DNA from: Bacteroidia bacterium
GTDB taxonomy: Bacteria > Bacteroidota > Bacteroidia > Flavobacteriales > Flavobacteriaceae
Reading direction: 5' to 3'
Assembly (NCBI GenBank): GCA_030432635.1
Contig: JAUIMB010000016.1
Coordinates: 1-64,000, forward strand
DNA: 64,000 nt
The position numbers and the translations under genes were made by a program. The first letter of the stretch is position 1, and every line of letters begins with the position of its first letter. The notes beneath the pieces were generated by a model that did not search any database, was not told the origin of the DNA, and saw only the letters and a program-made list of their open reading frames with translations. This document shows positions 54,518-63,910 of the stretch, piece by piece.

Positions 54518-55048
54518 TCAATCATACTTCGCATCAAAATTGCCATCCCATTTTCCCTGTACTTTCATAACCTGTTCGATAATGTCACGTACAGCACCTT
54601 TGCCTCCAGATTGATGTGATATGTATTTGCTGTTTGCCTTGACTTCAATGGCTGCGTCTTGAGGGCAACATGGTAATCCGACCAACTTCATTACAGGAAT
54701 ATCAGGAATGTCGTCTCCCATATACAACACATGTTTAGCGTCGATATTGTTTTTGGAAAGATACTCGTTAAACTGAATCACTTTTTGATGTGCGCCTAGG
54801 TAAATGTCAGTGATGCCAAGACCTTCAAGCCGCTTTTGAACACCAATATTACTGCCTCCAGAAATGATGCAAATATTAAAGCCATTGTCTTTTGCAGTTT
54901 TTAAGGCATAACCATCTTTAATGTTCATGCGTCTCAACATATCACCATTGGTCATTATCGTAACGGTACCATCGGTGAGAACACCATCGACATCAAAGAT
55001 GAATGTCGTAATGTGTTCAAGGTATTCCTTATAGCTTTTGTCTTCCAT
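54518..55048 (-). CDS. kdsC: 3-deoxy-D-manno-octulosonate 8-phosphate phosphatase-like (HAD)
   Basis: 176 residues. HAD motifs: FIFDVDGVLTDGTV (nucleophile Asp), CIISGGSN, and MGDDIPDIPVM. It removes phosphate from KDO-8-P in lipopolysaccharide synthesis. It lies 1 base from the DUF2520 gene. Confidence 0.92.
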   Translation of the reverse strand: MEDKSYKEYLEHITTFIFDVDGVLTDGTVTIMTNGDMLRRMNIKDGYALKTAKDNGFNICIISGGSNIGVQKRLEGLGITDIYLGAHQKVIQFNEYLSKNNIDAKHVLYMGDDIPDIPVMKLVGLPCCPQDAAIEVKANSKYISHQSGGKGAVRDIIEQVMKVQGKWDGNFDAKYD

Positions 55049-55049
55049 G

Positions 55050-55862
55050 TTAACGTGCTTTTGTCTTCGGTTGGGATGATTTTGGTAGTGTCATGCGATG
55101 TGTTTGCTGAATGGATGCCGTCATTAATTCATAAATGGCTTTATGCTGTTCATTGTCAAGCAGCTTCAAGTGTTTTTTTATAGTGCGTTTATCATTGCGT
55201 TTTGCAGGACCCGTTTGCGCCATAAACGGTGAGTGTTCTTGAACCTTTCTTGCCGTTTCAAGGATCAAAGGCTTGAGGAGATCAAACTCGGTACCTTGGC
55301 TTTCGGTAATCTCATGCGCTATACGATACAATTGATTGCTGAAATTATTAACAAATACAGCAGCCAAATGTAAAGCCGATCGTTGGTCGCTGTTCACACG
55401 TTTGGTGATTGTTGAGATTGATGTCGCCAAAGCCTTCAGCAATGAATAATCTTGTTTTGTAAGGCTTTCAAGACAGATTGGGACTTCAGAAAAATTTAGG
55501 TCCACTGCTTTTGAAAAGGTCTGCAAGGGATAAAATACACCACGTCTGTTCTTCTTGTCCAATTGATGGGCACTTACACTTCCTGAGGTATGCACCACAA
55601 GACGGTTTTCAAAAGGTAGCCGTTGTGATAACCCAGAAATGGCGTCGTCACTTACAGCGATAATGTATACATCAGCAATAGAAAGCTGGGATAGGTCATC
55701 AGTGATACTTAGTTCATTTTTAAATGCCGAAATAGGCTTCAGATGTCTATTGTACCATTGTTTGACAACGACGTTTTCCGAAGAACGAAATGCCTTAAAT
55801 AAATGTTGGGCCACATTGCCTGCTCCTAAAATCACAACTGAAATCATGCTGTAAAAATACAA
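55050..55862 (-). CDS. Rossmann-like and DUF2520 domain protein
   Basis: 270 residues. N-terminal Rossmann fold (SVVILGAGNVAQHLFKAFR) and C-terminal DUF2520 (about 135-270) related to ketopantoate and F420-dependent reductases (YPLQTFSKAVDL, LHLAAVFVNNFSNQLY). Substrate unknown. First in an operon with kdsC and the UbiA gene, divergent from the haemoglobin gene. Confidence 0.9.
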   Translation of the reverse strand: MYFYSMISVVILGAGNVAQHLFKAFRSSENVVVKQWYNRHLKPISAFKNELSITDDLSQLSIADVYIIAVSDDAISGLSQRLPFENRLVVHTSGSVSAHQLDKKNRRGVFYPLQTFSKAVDLNFSEVPICLESLTKQDYSLLKALATSISTITKRVNSDQRSALHLAAVFVNNFSNQLYRIAHEITESQGTEFDLLKPLILETARKVQEHSPFMAQTGPAKRNDKRTIKKHLKLLDNEQHKAIYELMTASIQQTHRMTLPKSSQPKTKAR

Positions 55863-55903
55863 TAGAATTCATAATTATGAGGTATTATTTTCTATCAAGT
55901 GGT

Positions 55904-55911
55904 TACCTTTG
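55904..55911 (+). promoter_or_regulatory. -7 box (TACCTTTG) of the globin gene
   Basis: Exact match ending four bases before the ATG at 55916, suggesting a leaderless transcript. The same box and spacing precede priA. Confidence 0.6.
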
Positions 55912-55915
55912 GTAT

Positions 55916-56317
55916 ATGAAAAAAGACATTCAAACGCGTGAGGATATTTTTGAATTGGTTAGTGCGTTTTACGAAAAAGTCAGGGCAAATGAAACTTTAG
56001 GTCCGTTTTTCAATGACACCATTGTCGATTGGGAGTCTCACCTACAACATTTAACCACGTTTTGGGAAACAAGTTTGTTCATGACCCGAAGGTTAGAACA
56101 AAAGTACCACGGAAATCCATTGGATGTTCATGTTAAAGTGGACCAAAAATTTAAACATCGTATCACTGAATTGCACTTTGGGATTTGGTTAAACCTTTGG
56201 TACGAGACTATAACCGAACGCTTTGAAGGCGAAGTTGCTGAAAACGCCAAACGTCGCGCACGTAAGATGGGAACTTTTATGTATTTGAAAATTTTTGAAG
56301 CCAGACAGCAATCATAG
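55916..56317 (+). CDS. Group III truncated haemoglobin
   Basis: 133 residues from ATG 55916, chosen because the -7 box is 4 bases in front of it and an earlier ATG at 55877 lies upstream of that box. Segments such as EDIFELVSAFYEKVRANETLGPFF and then FWETSLFM match the 2-on-2 globin fold; a His in the F-helix region (KYHGNPLDVHVKVD) would bind haem. It handles O2, NO or peroxide. Confidence 0.88.
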   Translation: MKKDIQTREDIFELVSAFYEKVRANETLGPFFNDTIVDWESHLQHLTTFWETSLFMTRRLEQKYHGNPLDVHVKVDQKFKHRITELHFGIWLNLWYETITERFEGEVAENAKRRARKMGTFMYLKIFEARQQS

Positions 56318-56472
56318 AAAGTGATACATAATAGGAATGTAAGCTTCAAATATTCCTACCAAAAAGCTGAAGATCACAACAAAAACCAAATACAGTTGTA
56401 TTCATTGGAAGGGTTAAGGTCTATTTAACTAATATTAACCGTTTTTGGCCTTATCAAGCAAACTAAAATAGT

Positions 56473-56480
56473 TATCTTTG
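56473..56480 (+). promoter_or_regulatory. -7 box (TATCTTTG) for the CcsB-CcsA gene
   Basis: Exact match 25 bases before the start codon. A -33-like TTTTG lies at 56444-56448, 24 bases upstream. Confidence 0.6.
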
Positions 56481-56505
56481 CACAACAAAAAATAAGCCTC
56501 TTGCT

Positions 56506-59500
56506 ATGCAAAAGAAACTTGCAAATTTTCTCTTCTCAACTCGTCTTACAGGTGTTTTATTTATAGTTTATGCAGTAGCCATGATTACTGGAACCTTCAT
56601 GGATGCTGGTCAAGATACGTCGCCAACACCATATTCGAGGCATTATATATACAACGCGTTGTGGTTTGAAGCGATAATGGTATTGTTTATGATCAATTTC
56701 ATAGGTAATATTTTTCGATATCGATTACTACGGAAAGAAAAATGGGCAACTCTAATTTTGCATTTGGCATTCATTTTTATCTTGCTTGGCGCAGGAATTA
56801 CAAGATATATTGGTTTTGAAGGTTGGATGCCAATTCGTGAAGGCGAAACTACAAACACCTATTTAACTCGTGATATCTATCTAACGACTTTTATTGATGG
56901 CGATTTGGTAATCGATGGCCAGCAGCAACGACGTGTTGTGCAAGAACGTGTTGATTTTTCCGAACGTCTGGATAATGACTTTAAGCTGACTACAGAGTAT
57001 AATGGTACACCTGTAACAATTGAAGTTAAAGACTTTGTCAAGGATGCTGAACTTGATGTTTTGCCAAATGATAAAGGTGAGTCTTATCTAAAACTTGTTG
57101 AGGCAGGAGATGGTGGATCACATAATCATTTTATAAAGGATGGTGAAGACGCACTCATTCATAATGTTGTATTCACCTTAAACAATCCGAAGAAAGGTGC
57201 CATCAACATCACTACGGAAGGCAACAGCATCTTTATACAGTCTCCTTTTGAAGGAAACTATATGACCATGGCTACACAAGAGACTGGAGTTTTGGTGAAG
57301 GATTCCATTCAGCCATTGAAGTTGAGATCACGCTATCAAATGGCCAACATGGCTATGGTGTTTCCTAAGCCTGTCACAAAAGGAACTTTTGGTATTGTCA
57401 AGAAATCACAATTGCTAAGAAGTAATGAGGATGGTGTCGTGGTGGACGTGACTGCCAATGGCGAAACCAAACAGGTTAATTTGTTGGGTGGTCAATATGT
57501 TAATGGTCGTTTTGAGCAAGTGGAAGTTGGAGGAATGGATATCGCTGTAAAATATGGATCTATAGCAAAGGAATTGCCATTTAGCATCAAACTGAATGAT
57601 TTTATTGCAGAGCGTTATCCTGGGACTGAAGATAATTTTTCGGCTTTTGCTAGTGAGGTGACGGTTATCAAACCTGAAGAAACGCCTTACGATTATCGCA
57701 TTTTCATGAATAATATTTTGGATGAAGGTGGCTATCGTTTCTTTCAAGCAAGCTTTTTTCCGGATGAAAAAGGAACGAAATTGTCCGTTAATCACGACCG
57801 CATGGGAACCTATGTCACCTATTTTGGTTACATATTGTTGTATTTTGGTTTAATGGCCATTCTGTTTTCCAAAGGCACACGATTCAATGATTTAAAACAG
57901 CGTCTTGAAAAAGTGAAAGCAAAAAAAACAAAGCTTTTAACGCTATTTGTATTGTGTTTTGGGTTGCTTGGATTTGCACAAGAGCATTCTGAAGATGATG
58001 GTCATAATCATAATAATGTGCATCAAGAACATTTTGAAGGTGACGGTCATAACCACAATACACAAGTGGCTTTCGAAAAGCCTAGTAAAGCAACGATTGA
58101 TTCTGTGATTCAGGCGAATATCAATCCTAAAGCTCATGCCGACAAATTTGGTGAACTGGTGATTCAGGATTACAGCGGACGTATGATGCCAATGAATACC
58201 TTTGCTTCTGAAGTACTTCGGAAACTGAGCAAAAGAGACCATTACGAAACGTTCGATGCCAATCAGGTGATGTTATCCATGCAAGAAAGTCCGTTGTTTT
58301 GGTACAACGTGCCAATCATATACTTGGCAAAACGAAAAGGGGATTCCATTAGAAAGATTATAGGTGTCGATACCGATCAAAAATATGTAGCAATTACCGA
58401 TTTTTTAACTGAAGATGGACGTAATAAACTTGGGCCTTATCTAGAAGAGGCCTATAGCGCAGAAGTGCCAAATGGATTTCAAAAGGAGTTTAGGGAAGCC
58501 TATGATCGTTTAAGTCTATTGTTCAATACTTTGGATGGACGCTCGATAAAGATATTTCCGGTACCCAACGATGACAAAGATACGTGGATTTCACCTGTTG
58601 AGTATCGCGAAACCTATAGCAAAACCATTTCAGATACACTCTACGGAAAGTTTATTGAAAATAGCTTTGGCTATTACTTGAGTGAATTATACAAGGCACG
58701 ACAATCAGGTGATTTTGAATTGGCCGATAAATTGCTTGATGGTTTCAAGAAAAATCAGCAGCAACTAGGAAGTTCGGTAATGCTGTCTGATGATAAAGTT
58801 AAAACCGAAATCCTTTACAATAAGTACGATATTTTTAAGCGATTATTTGCATACTATATGATTGCAGGAGCCATCTTGTTTATCTTGCTAATCGTTCAAA
58901 TATTTAAATCTCGAAGTAGGGCTTTAGATGTAACTATCAAAGGTTTAGGAATTGCCATTTTCATGATGTTTTTGGTACATACAGCTGGTTTGATCGTGAG
59001 ATGGTACATTTCGGGTCATGCACCATGGAGTGACGCCTACGAATCCATGATTTATGTGGCTTGGGCAACGATGTTCTTTGGATTGGCATTTGGGCGAAAA
59101 AGTATGCTCACATTAGCCGCAACGGCATTCGTTACCTCAATGATATTGATGGTAGCACATTGGAACTGGATGGATCCAGCAATCGCCAATTTACAGCCAG
59201 TCTTGGATAGTTATTGGTTGATGATTCATGTGGCTGTGATTGTCGCAAGTTATGGACCATTCACCTTAGGTATGATTTTAGGCTTAACGGTTTTGCTGCT
59301 CATGATTTTTACGACAAGTAAGAACAAAGCTAAAATGGATTTAAATATCAAGGAGCTTACCTTGATCAATGAAATGGCACTCACGGTTGGTTTGGTGATG
59401 CTTACCATCGGAAACTTTCTTGGTGGTATGTGGGCCAACGAAAGTTGGGGACGATATTGGGGTTGGGATCCAAAAGAGACTTGGGCACTCATTAGCATCA

Positions 59501-59757
59501 TGGTTTATGCCTTCGTGATTCATATGCGATTGATTCCAGGGTTAAGAGGACGTTTCGGATTCAATTTAGCTTCGATTATTGCCTTTTCAAGTATTCTATT
59601 TACCTATTTTGGAGTGAATTTTTATCTGGCTGGATTACACTCGTACCAATCTGGACAACAAATTTTGAGTTATCAAATCATAGGTATCACATTAGCCATT
59701 TTAGCTGTGGTTGGTGTTTTGGCGTATCGTAAGTATATCAAATTTTACAGGAAGTAA
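56506..59757 (+). CDS. ccsBA: Cytochrome c biogenesis fusion protein (CcsB-CcsA)
   Basis: 1083 residues. The N-terminal ResB/CcsB part (about 1-465) begins with membrane helices at LTGVLFIVYAVAMITGTFMD and has a large periplasmic domain. A helix resembling a signal peptide (about 477-492, LLTLFVLCFGLLGFAQ) is followed by a His-rich stretch (about 493-520). The CcsA part (about 780-1083) holds the haem-handling WWD-type motif WGRYWGWDPKETWAL near residue 982. It attaches haem to c-type cytochromes (system II). Monocistronic. Confidence 0.94.
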   Translation: MQKKLANFLFSTRLTGVLFIVYAVAMITGTFMDAGQDTSPTPYSRHYIYNALWFEAIMVLFMINFIGNIFRYRLLRKEKWATLILHLAFIFILLGAGITRYIGFEGWMPIREGETTNTYLTRDIYLTTFIDGDLVIDGQQQRRVVQERVDFSERLDNDFKLTTEYNGTPVTIEVKDFVKDAELDVLPNDKGESYLKLVEAGDGGSHNHFIKDGEDALIHNVVFTLNNPKKGAINITTEGNSIFIQSPFEGNYMTMATQETGVLVKDSIQPLKLRSRYQMANMAMVFPKPVTKGTFGIVKKSQLLRSNEDGVVVDVTANGETKQVNLLGGQYVNGRFEQVEVGGMDIAVKYGSIAKELPFSIKLNDFIAERYPGTEDNFSAFASEVTVIKPEETPYDYRIFMNNILDEGGYRFFQASFFPDEKGTKLSVNHDRMGTYVTYFGYILLYFGLMAILFSKGTRFNDLKQRLEKVKAKKTKLLTLFVLCFGLLGFAQEHSEDDGHNHNNVHQEHFEGDGHNHNTQVAFEKPSKATIDSVIQANINPKAHADKFGELVIQDYSGRMMPMNTFASEVLRKLSKRDHYETFDANQVMLSMQESPLFWYNVPIIYLAKRKGDSIRKIIGVDTDQKYVAITDFLTEDGRNKLGPYLEEAYSAEVPNGFQKEFREAYDRLSLLFNTLDGRSIKIFPVPNDDKDTWISPVEYRETYSKTISDTLYGKFIENSFGYYLSELYKARQSGDFELADKLLDGFKKNQQQLGSSVMLSDDKVKTEILYNKYDIFKRLFAYYMIAGAILFILLIVQIFKSRSRALDVTIKGLGIAIFMMFLVHTAGLIVRWYISGHAPWSDAYESMIYVAWATMFFGLAFGRKSMLTLAATAFVTSMILMVAHWNWMDPAIANLQPVLDSYWLMIHVAVIVASYGPFTLGMILGLTVLLLMIFTTSKNKAKMDLNIKELTLINEMALTVGLVMLTIGNFLGGMWANESWGRYWGWDPKETWALISIMVYAFVIHMRLIPGLRGRFGFNLASIIAFSSILFTYFGVNFYLAGLHSYQSGQQILSYQIIGITLAILAVVGVLAYRKYIKFYRK

Positions 59758-59897
59758 AGTCTTGACTTTATATTGCAGTAGATATCTTGGACGTTGTTTT
59801 GAATCTGTTTTAGAATCTTTTTCAAGTCTGTTAAATCCAACAAGATTGTACCGAACGTTTCCAAACGGTTTGATGTTGCCATTTTTCACAGATTAAA

Positions 59898-59905
59898 TAC
59901 CTTTG
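59898..59905 (+). promoter_or_regulatory. -7 box (TACCTTTG) for mscL
   Basis: Exact match, 26 bases before the ATG; TTG at 59876-59878 is the -33 element, 19 bases away. Confidence 0.7.
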
Positions 59906-59931
59906 GTTCAATACAACAAAACATAAAACGA

Positions 59932-60369
59932 ATGAAACTTTTAAAGGAATTCAAGGAATTTGCGGTCAAAGGCAATATGATGGACATGGCTATTGGTATC
60001 ATCATAGGAGCATCGTTTAACAAGGTTATTGATGTCTTGGTTAAAAAAGTCTTTATGCCACCATTGTCGTTAATGACTGATGGTCTTAATTTTCAAGATC
60101 AAAAATATGTTGTGAGGGAAGGTATTATAGGTGCTGAAGGCGAGATCTTGGTAAAGGAAGTTGCTGTTGAATACGGATTACTCTTTGAAACCTTTTTAGA
60201 TTTCCTGATTGTTGGTCTTACCGTTTTTATTGTGGTAAAAGCGATGAACAAACTAAGGAATAGAGCTCAAGACCCAAAAGATAAGGTTGTAGCAACACCA
60301 AAAGACATTGAATTACTTTCCAAATTGACTGATTTGATGGAAGAACAAAATACCTTGCTGAAAAAATAA
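59932..60369 (+). CDS. mscL: Large-conductance mechanosensitive channel MscL
   Basis: 145 residues. The N-terminal amphipathic and first membrane helices (LKEFKEFAVKGNMMDMAIGIIIGASFNKVIDVLVKK) and the second helix (LDFLIVGLTVFIVVKAMNK) match MscL. It opens under strong membrane tension to protect cells from osmotic lysis. Confidence 0.95.
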   Translation: MKLLKEFKEFAVKGNMMDMAIGIIIGASFNKVIDVLVKKVFMPPLSLMTDGLNFQDQKYVVREGIIGAEGEILVKEVAVEYGLLFETFLDFLIVGLTVFIVVKAMNKLRNRAQDPKDKVVATPKDIELLSKLTDLMEEQNTLLKK

Positions 60370-60424
60370 AAGCTTCAATCCAAAAAGTCAAGATGAGTTC
60401 AATTTTTCAAAAAATCATGGTGCT

Positions 60425-60826
60425 TTATACCTTTTTCCATAATAATTCTGAATTCAGTTGAAAGCTTCCAATAAAGTCAAAATTACAGGTCTCAGGCGTT
60501 AATATGGAAAGAAATGGAGCCTTGTTTTTATCACGATAAAGGTGATAGGTTTCACCAACAATAGGCTCAAAATTATATCGTGCATTATATACAAGATTAT
60601 TGTGCTCCAGTTCTTCAAGCATATTGTCATAGGCAGCTTTTAGTTCCATATAGCGTGCTTCAATTTGCTTATTGGCCTTATGGACATTGCGTTCTTTCCA
60701 CGATGAAATATCTGTAACCTCAATGGCAGGTGCACCAACATTAGTTGCATAAGGTTTTAGTGACGCATCATAACGTTCGTCAGATTCATTAAATACAACT
60801 TGATCAGGTTTTTTGTCCTTTGACAT
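60425..60826 (-). CDS. DUF2452 family protein
   Basis: 133 residues from ATG 60826 (MSKDKKPDQVVF). An earlier ATG at 60907 would put its first codons through the -7 box, so it is rejected. Conserved: PYATNVGAPAIEVTDISSWK, RYMELKAAYDNMLEEL, then FEPIVGETYHLYRD. Soluble and acidic, function unknown. It converges with mscL. Confidence 0.85.
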   Translation of the reverse strand: MSKDKKPDQVVFNESDERYDASLKPYATNVGAPAIEVTDISSWKERNVHKANKQIEARYMELKAAYDNMLEELEHNNLVYNARYNFEPIVGETYHLYRDKNKAPFLSILTPETCNFDFIGSFQLNSELLWKKV

Positions 60827-60842
60827 TGCTTTTTGCTTTTTA

Positions 60843-60850
60843 CAAAGATA
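60843..60850 (-). promoter_or_regulatory. -7 box (TATCTTTG) for the DUF2452 gene
   Basis: Exact match on the minus strand, 16 bases before ATG 60826. No clear -33. Confidence 0.55.
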
Positions 60851-61139
60851 ATCGAGCTTTGTGAGTTTATAGTGATGGTGCAGCATAAATTTTATAATTA
60901 AGCGCAAATGCCACTTGGTTTAGGGTTTACCATGAATACACATTGATACTTCATTGCTATTCATATAGAAATGATATAGGTCAATGTATAAATTGAACTA
61001 TGGTTTTGTTGATTGTTACGATTTCAAGAGCAATGTGAAACCTTGGTTTTTTGTGTCATCTGCGTATGTGCTTTTGGTAAATTTTAAATCATTAAAAGAA
61101 ATGGAATGCAAATCATTTCAATTATTATAGAATATTTAC

Positions 61140-61147
61140 TATATTTG
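61140..61147 (+). promoter_or_regulatory. -7 box (TATATTTG) for the DUF1508 gene
   Basis: Exact match, 23 bases before ATG 61171. Confidence 0.6.
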
Positions 61148-61170
61148 ACACTGTAAATGAATCTAGCATT

Positions 61171-61500
61171 ATGGGAAAATTTGAAATATATACAGATAAA
61201 GGAGGAGAATATCGTTTTCGTTTAAAAGCTTCAAACGGACAAATCATTCTTAGTGGTGAGGGTTACAAAGCGAAGAACGGTTGCCAAAATGGGATAGCAT
61301 CAGTAAAGACCAACGCTAAAGACGACAGTAGTTATGAGCGTTTAGAATCTAAATCAGGACAGCCTTACTTTAACCTTAAAGCTGCCAATGGTCAAGTCAT
61401 TGGTACTAGTGAAACCTATTCATCGACCTCAGCAATGGAAAATGGTATTCAATCTGTGAAGACCAATGCGCCATCAGCACCAATAGCGGATTTGACCTAA
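61171..61500 (+). CDS. DUF1508 (YegP) tandem domain protein
   Basis: 109 residues made of two copies of a 48-residue beta domain: GEYRFRLKASNGQIILSGEGY...GCQNGIASVKTNA and GQPYFNLKAANGQVIGTSETY...AMENGIQSVKTNA. The E. coli homolog YegP has the same form. Function unknown, possibly stress-related. Confidence 0.92.
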   Translation: MGKFEIYTDKGGEYRFRLKASNGQIILSGEGYKAKNGCQNGIASVKTNAKDDSSYERLESKSGQPYFNLKAANGQVIGTSETYSSTSAMENGIQSVKTNAPSAPIADLT

Positions 61501-61542
61501 TTAATTGTCAAAGCATTATAAACTTATAAGCAAAACAAGGAG

Positions 61543-62217
61543 TTATACCTTAGCAACCGATCCAAAAACTTTTTGTAGCCCTTCATATCTAATGTCTTCA
61601 AAATTTGAGACTACCATATCAGCGAGACTGTAGTCTTGATCTTCACTATGAAGACTGTCAAATCCAACACAATAGATATCTGCGTGTTTGGCCGCTGTAA
61701 TCCCATTGGTGGAGTCCTCAATTACAAAACAGTCCTTAGCATGTTGTCCAGCCAATTCTGCTGCCTTAATGAAAATTTCAGGATGAGGTTTGGATTGCTT
61801 CAAATCAGCTCCAGAGATTTTAGCTGTAAAAAATTGATTTAACTCAAAACGGTCAAAAATTCGATCGATATTTATCATCGATGCCGAAGAAGCCACAACC
61901 ATCGTGATACCATGTTCGTAGTAATCCTTAATAAGCTCGAGTACACCATCAATTAGTGTTAAACTATCATCGGTATCAAAGAGATGCTTAAAGTGAGCAC
62001 GTTTGATGTCAACAAGGGTTTGCGGACCTAATGGTAAATCAAAATGTGAGATTAAGGTCTGGCAAATTTCTAAAGTTGATTGTCCTGTAAATGATGCGTA
62101 GAGCTCATCGGAGACTTCGATGTTGACATCGCTAAACATTTGGTAGTAGGCTTTATGGTGAAGTGGTTCTGAATCGACAATAACGCCATCCATATCAAAT
62201 AAGGCAGCTTTGAACAT
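61543..62217 (-). CDS. HAD superfamily hydrolase (beta-phosphoglucomutase-like)
   Basis: 224 residues from ATG 62217 (MFKAALFDMDG); a longer reading from 62241 adds eight residues with no clear need. HAD motifs: FDMDGVIVDSEPLHHKAYYQ, VASSASMINI, KPHPEIFIKAAEL, VIEDSTNGITAAK. It may dephosphorylate or isomerise a sugar phosphate; the substrate is unknown. Confidence 0.88.
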   Translation of the reverse strand: MFKAALFDMDGVIVDSEPLHHKAYYQMFSDVNIEVSDELYASFTGQSTLEICQTLISHFDLPLGPQTLVDIKRAHFKHLFDTDDSLTLIDGVLELIKDYYEHGITMVVASSASMINIDRIFDRFELNQFFTAKISGADLKQSKPHPEIFIKAAELAGQHAKDCFVIEDSTNGITAAKHADIYCVGFDSLHSEDQDYSLADMVVSNFEDIRYEGLQKVFGSVAKV

Positions 62218-62430
62218 ATGAGTTGAATTAATTAGCATCACGAATATATGTAATTAAGGCCTGATTATCAATACACACCAAGCACAAATCCACTTTGACT
62301 AGACAAGTGGTATTTAAGTCCGACGAAATGAGTTTTTTCTTACGTTCTTTTAGGAATTTGGGCATTTTGAACTTTGAAAATAAAATTGCATCTTTACCAT
62401 ATGATTGTATAAGTCCAACTTCGGTCGTTT

Positions 62431-62476
62431 GTCACATTTAGGTGACATCATTTCATGCCAAAACCTCTGGTTTTGG
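62431..62476 (+). promoter_or_regulatory. Two adjacent hairpins in the MATE gene leader
   Basis: GTCAC (62431-62435) pairs with GTGAC (62442-62446). CCAAAACC (62458-62465) pairs with GGTTTTGG (62469-62476), loop of three. They lie 27-73 bases before the start codon. No T tract follows, so a role in stability or translation is more likely than termination. Confidence 0.4.
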
Positions 62477-62503
62477 TCACGTCTATTTTTATATCAAACA
62501 ATC

Positions 62504-63910
62504 ATGTCAAAATCAACCGTTACAATTTCAAAACTATATTCCTATTTTAAACAAGCTGTTTCTGGAAAGGAACAAGAATATACCTCAGGAAGTATTCGTA
62601 AAGCTGTGTTTATGCTATCCATTCCCATGATCCTCGAAATGCTCATGGAATCCATTTTTGCCGTTGTCGATATCTTTTATGTTTCTAAGGTAAGTGTAAA
62701 TGCTGTGGCTACTATTGGACTTACAGAATCGGTAGTGACCTTGGTGTATGCTATCGCAATAGGTTTAAGTATGGCTGCTACAGCCATCGTTGCCAGACGT
62801 ATTGGAGAGAAAGATAAGGAAGGCGCTTCTCAAGCTGCGGTTCAGGTGATTTTTCTAGGAATTGCTGTTGCAGCGATTATTAGTGTCATCGGAATTCTAT
62901 TTCCGAAGGAAATATTAGCGCTCATGGGAGGTGAGCCCGATTTGATCGCGGAAGGTTATGGCTATACCCAAGTGCTTTTGGGTGGAAACGTGACCATTAT
63001 GCTCTTATTTTTAATTAATGCGGTTTTTCGTGGAGCAGGTGATGCTTCAATTGCCATGTGGACTTTAATCGTGTCAAACGGATTGAATATTATCTTGGAC
63101 CCTATGTTTATTTTTGGGTTTGGACCCATTCCTGCTTTTGGTGTTGAAGGTGCAGCCATAGCTACGACCATCGGTAGAGGAGTGGCAGTAATGTTTCAGC
63201 TCATGGTATTGTTCTTTGGTTGGAGTCAAATCAAGGTACGAATGAAAGATCTGGTGCTAAGGATTGTAGTCCTTTTCAATTTGATAAAGGTCTCTTTGGG
63301 TGGCATTGGACAATTCTTGATTGGAACATCCTCTTGGGTATTCCTAATGCGCATCATGAGTGAGTTTGGAAGCGAAACACTTGCTGGATATACTATTGCC
63401 ATACGTGTGATGATGTTCACGTTTATGCCTGCTTGGGGCATGAGCAATGCTGCTGCAACTCTTGTAGGACAAAATTTAGGGGCAAAACAACCCGATCGTG
63501 CTGAGCAATCAGTTTGGAAAACAGGAAAGTATTGCGCTTATTTTATGGGTTTGGTATCTATCGCTTATTTGGTGTTTGCGCCTCAGATCATTTCCTGGTT
63601 TACGACGCAACCAGATGTAATTGAACAAGGTAGTTTGTGTTTACGTATTATTGCCGCAGGCTATATTTTCTATGCATATGGAATGGTCGTCATCAACTCT
63701 TTTAATGGAGCTGGTGATACTACAACACCAACGATTATCAATTTTGTATGCTTCTGGTTATTCCAATTGCCATTTGCCTATCTCATGGCAATTTCATTTA
63801 ATTTTGGACCAACTGGTGTCTTCTTAGCGATTGTCTTGGCTGAAGTACTCATCTCTGTGATTGCTATCATCTGGTTTAAAAAAGGGCATTGGAAAGCTAA
63901 AAAGGTATAA
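62504..63910 (+). CDS. MATE family efflux transporter
   Basis: 468 residues from ATG 62504 (MSKSTVTISKL); the frame opens earlier, but the upstream part runs through the hairpins of the leader. Twelve membrane helices in two homologous halves, typical MATE traits: SIPMILEMLMESIFAVVDIFYV, NAVFRGAGDASIAM and NSFNGAGDTTTPTII. It exports cationic drugs or metabolites using ion gradients. Substrate unknown. Confidence 0.93.
   Translation: MSKSTVTISKLYSYFKQAVSGKEQEYTSGSIRKAVFMLSIPMILEMLMESIFAVVDIFYVSKVSVNAVATIGLTESVVTLVYAIAIGLSMAATAIVARRIGEKDKEGASQAAVQVIFLGIAVAAIISVIGILFPKEILALMGGEPDLIAEGYGYTQVLLGGNVTIMLLFLINAVFRGAGDASIAMWTLIVSNGLNIILDPMFIFGFGPIPAFGVEGAAIATTIGRGVAVMFQLMVLFFGWSQIKVRMKDLVLRIVVLFNLIKVSLGGIGQFLIGTSSWVFLMRIMSEFGSETLAGYTIAIRVMMFTFMPAWGMSNAAATLVGQNLGAKQPDRAEQSVWKTGKYCAYFMGLVSIAYLVFAPQIISWFTTQPDVIEQGSLCLRIIAAGYIFYAYGMVVINSFNGAGDTTTPTIINFVCFWLFQLPFAYLMAISFNFGPTGVFLAIVLAEVLISVIAIIWFKKGHWKAKKV

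Larger units (their letters stand above)
60827..61170. other. Gene-free interval between DUF2452 and DUF1508 genes
   Basis: 344 bases. It holds two divergent -7 boxes (60843-60850 minus, 61140-61147 plus). Otherwise I see no frame longer than about 30 codons that resembles a gene, and no strong hairpin. Confidence 0.6.

Noticed and set aside
60827-60907. Longer start for the DUF2452 gene
   Set aside because: The extension covers the -7 box (60843-60850) and encodes a His/Lys-rich segment unlike the family.
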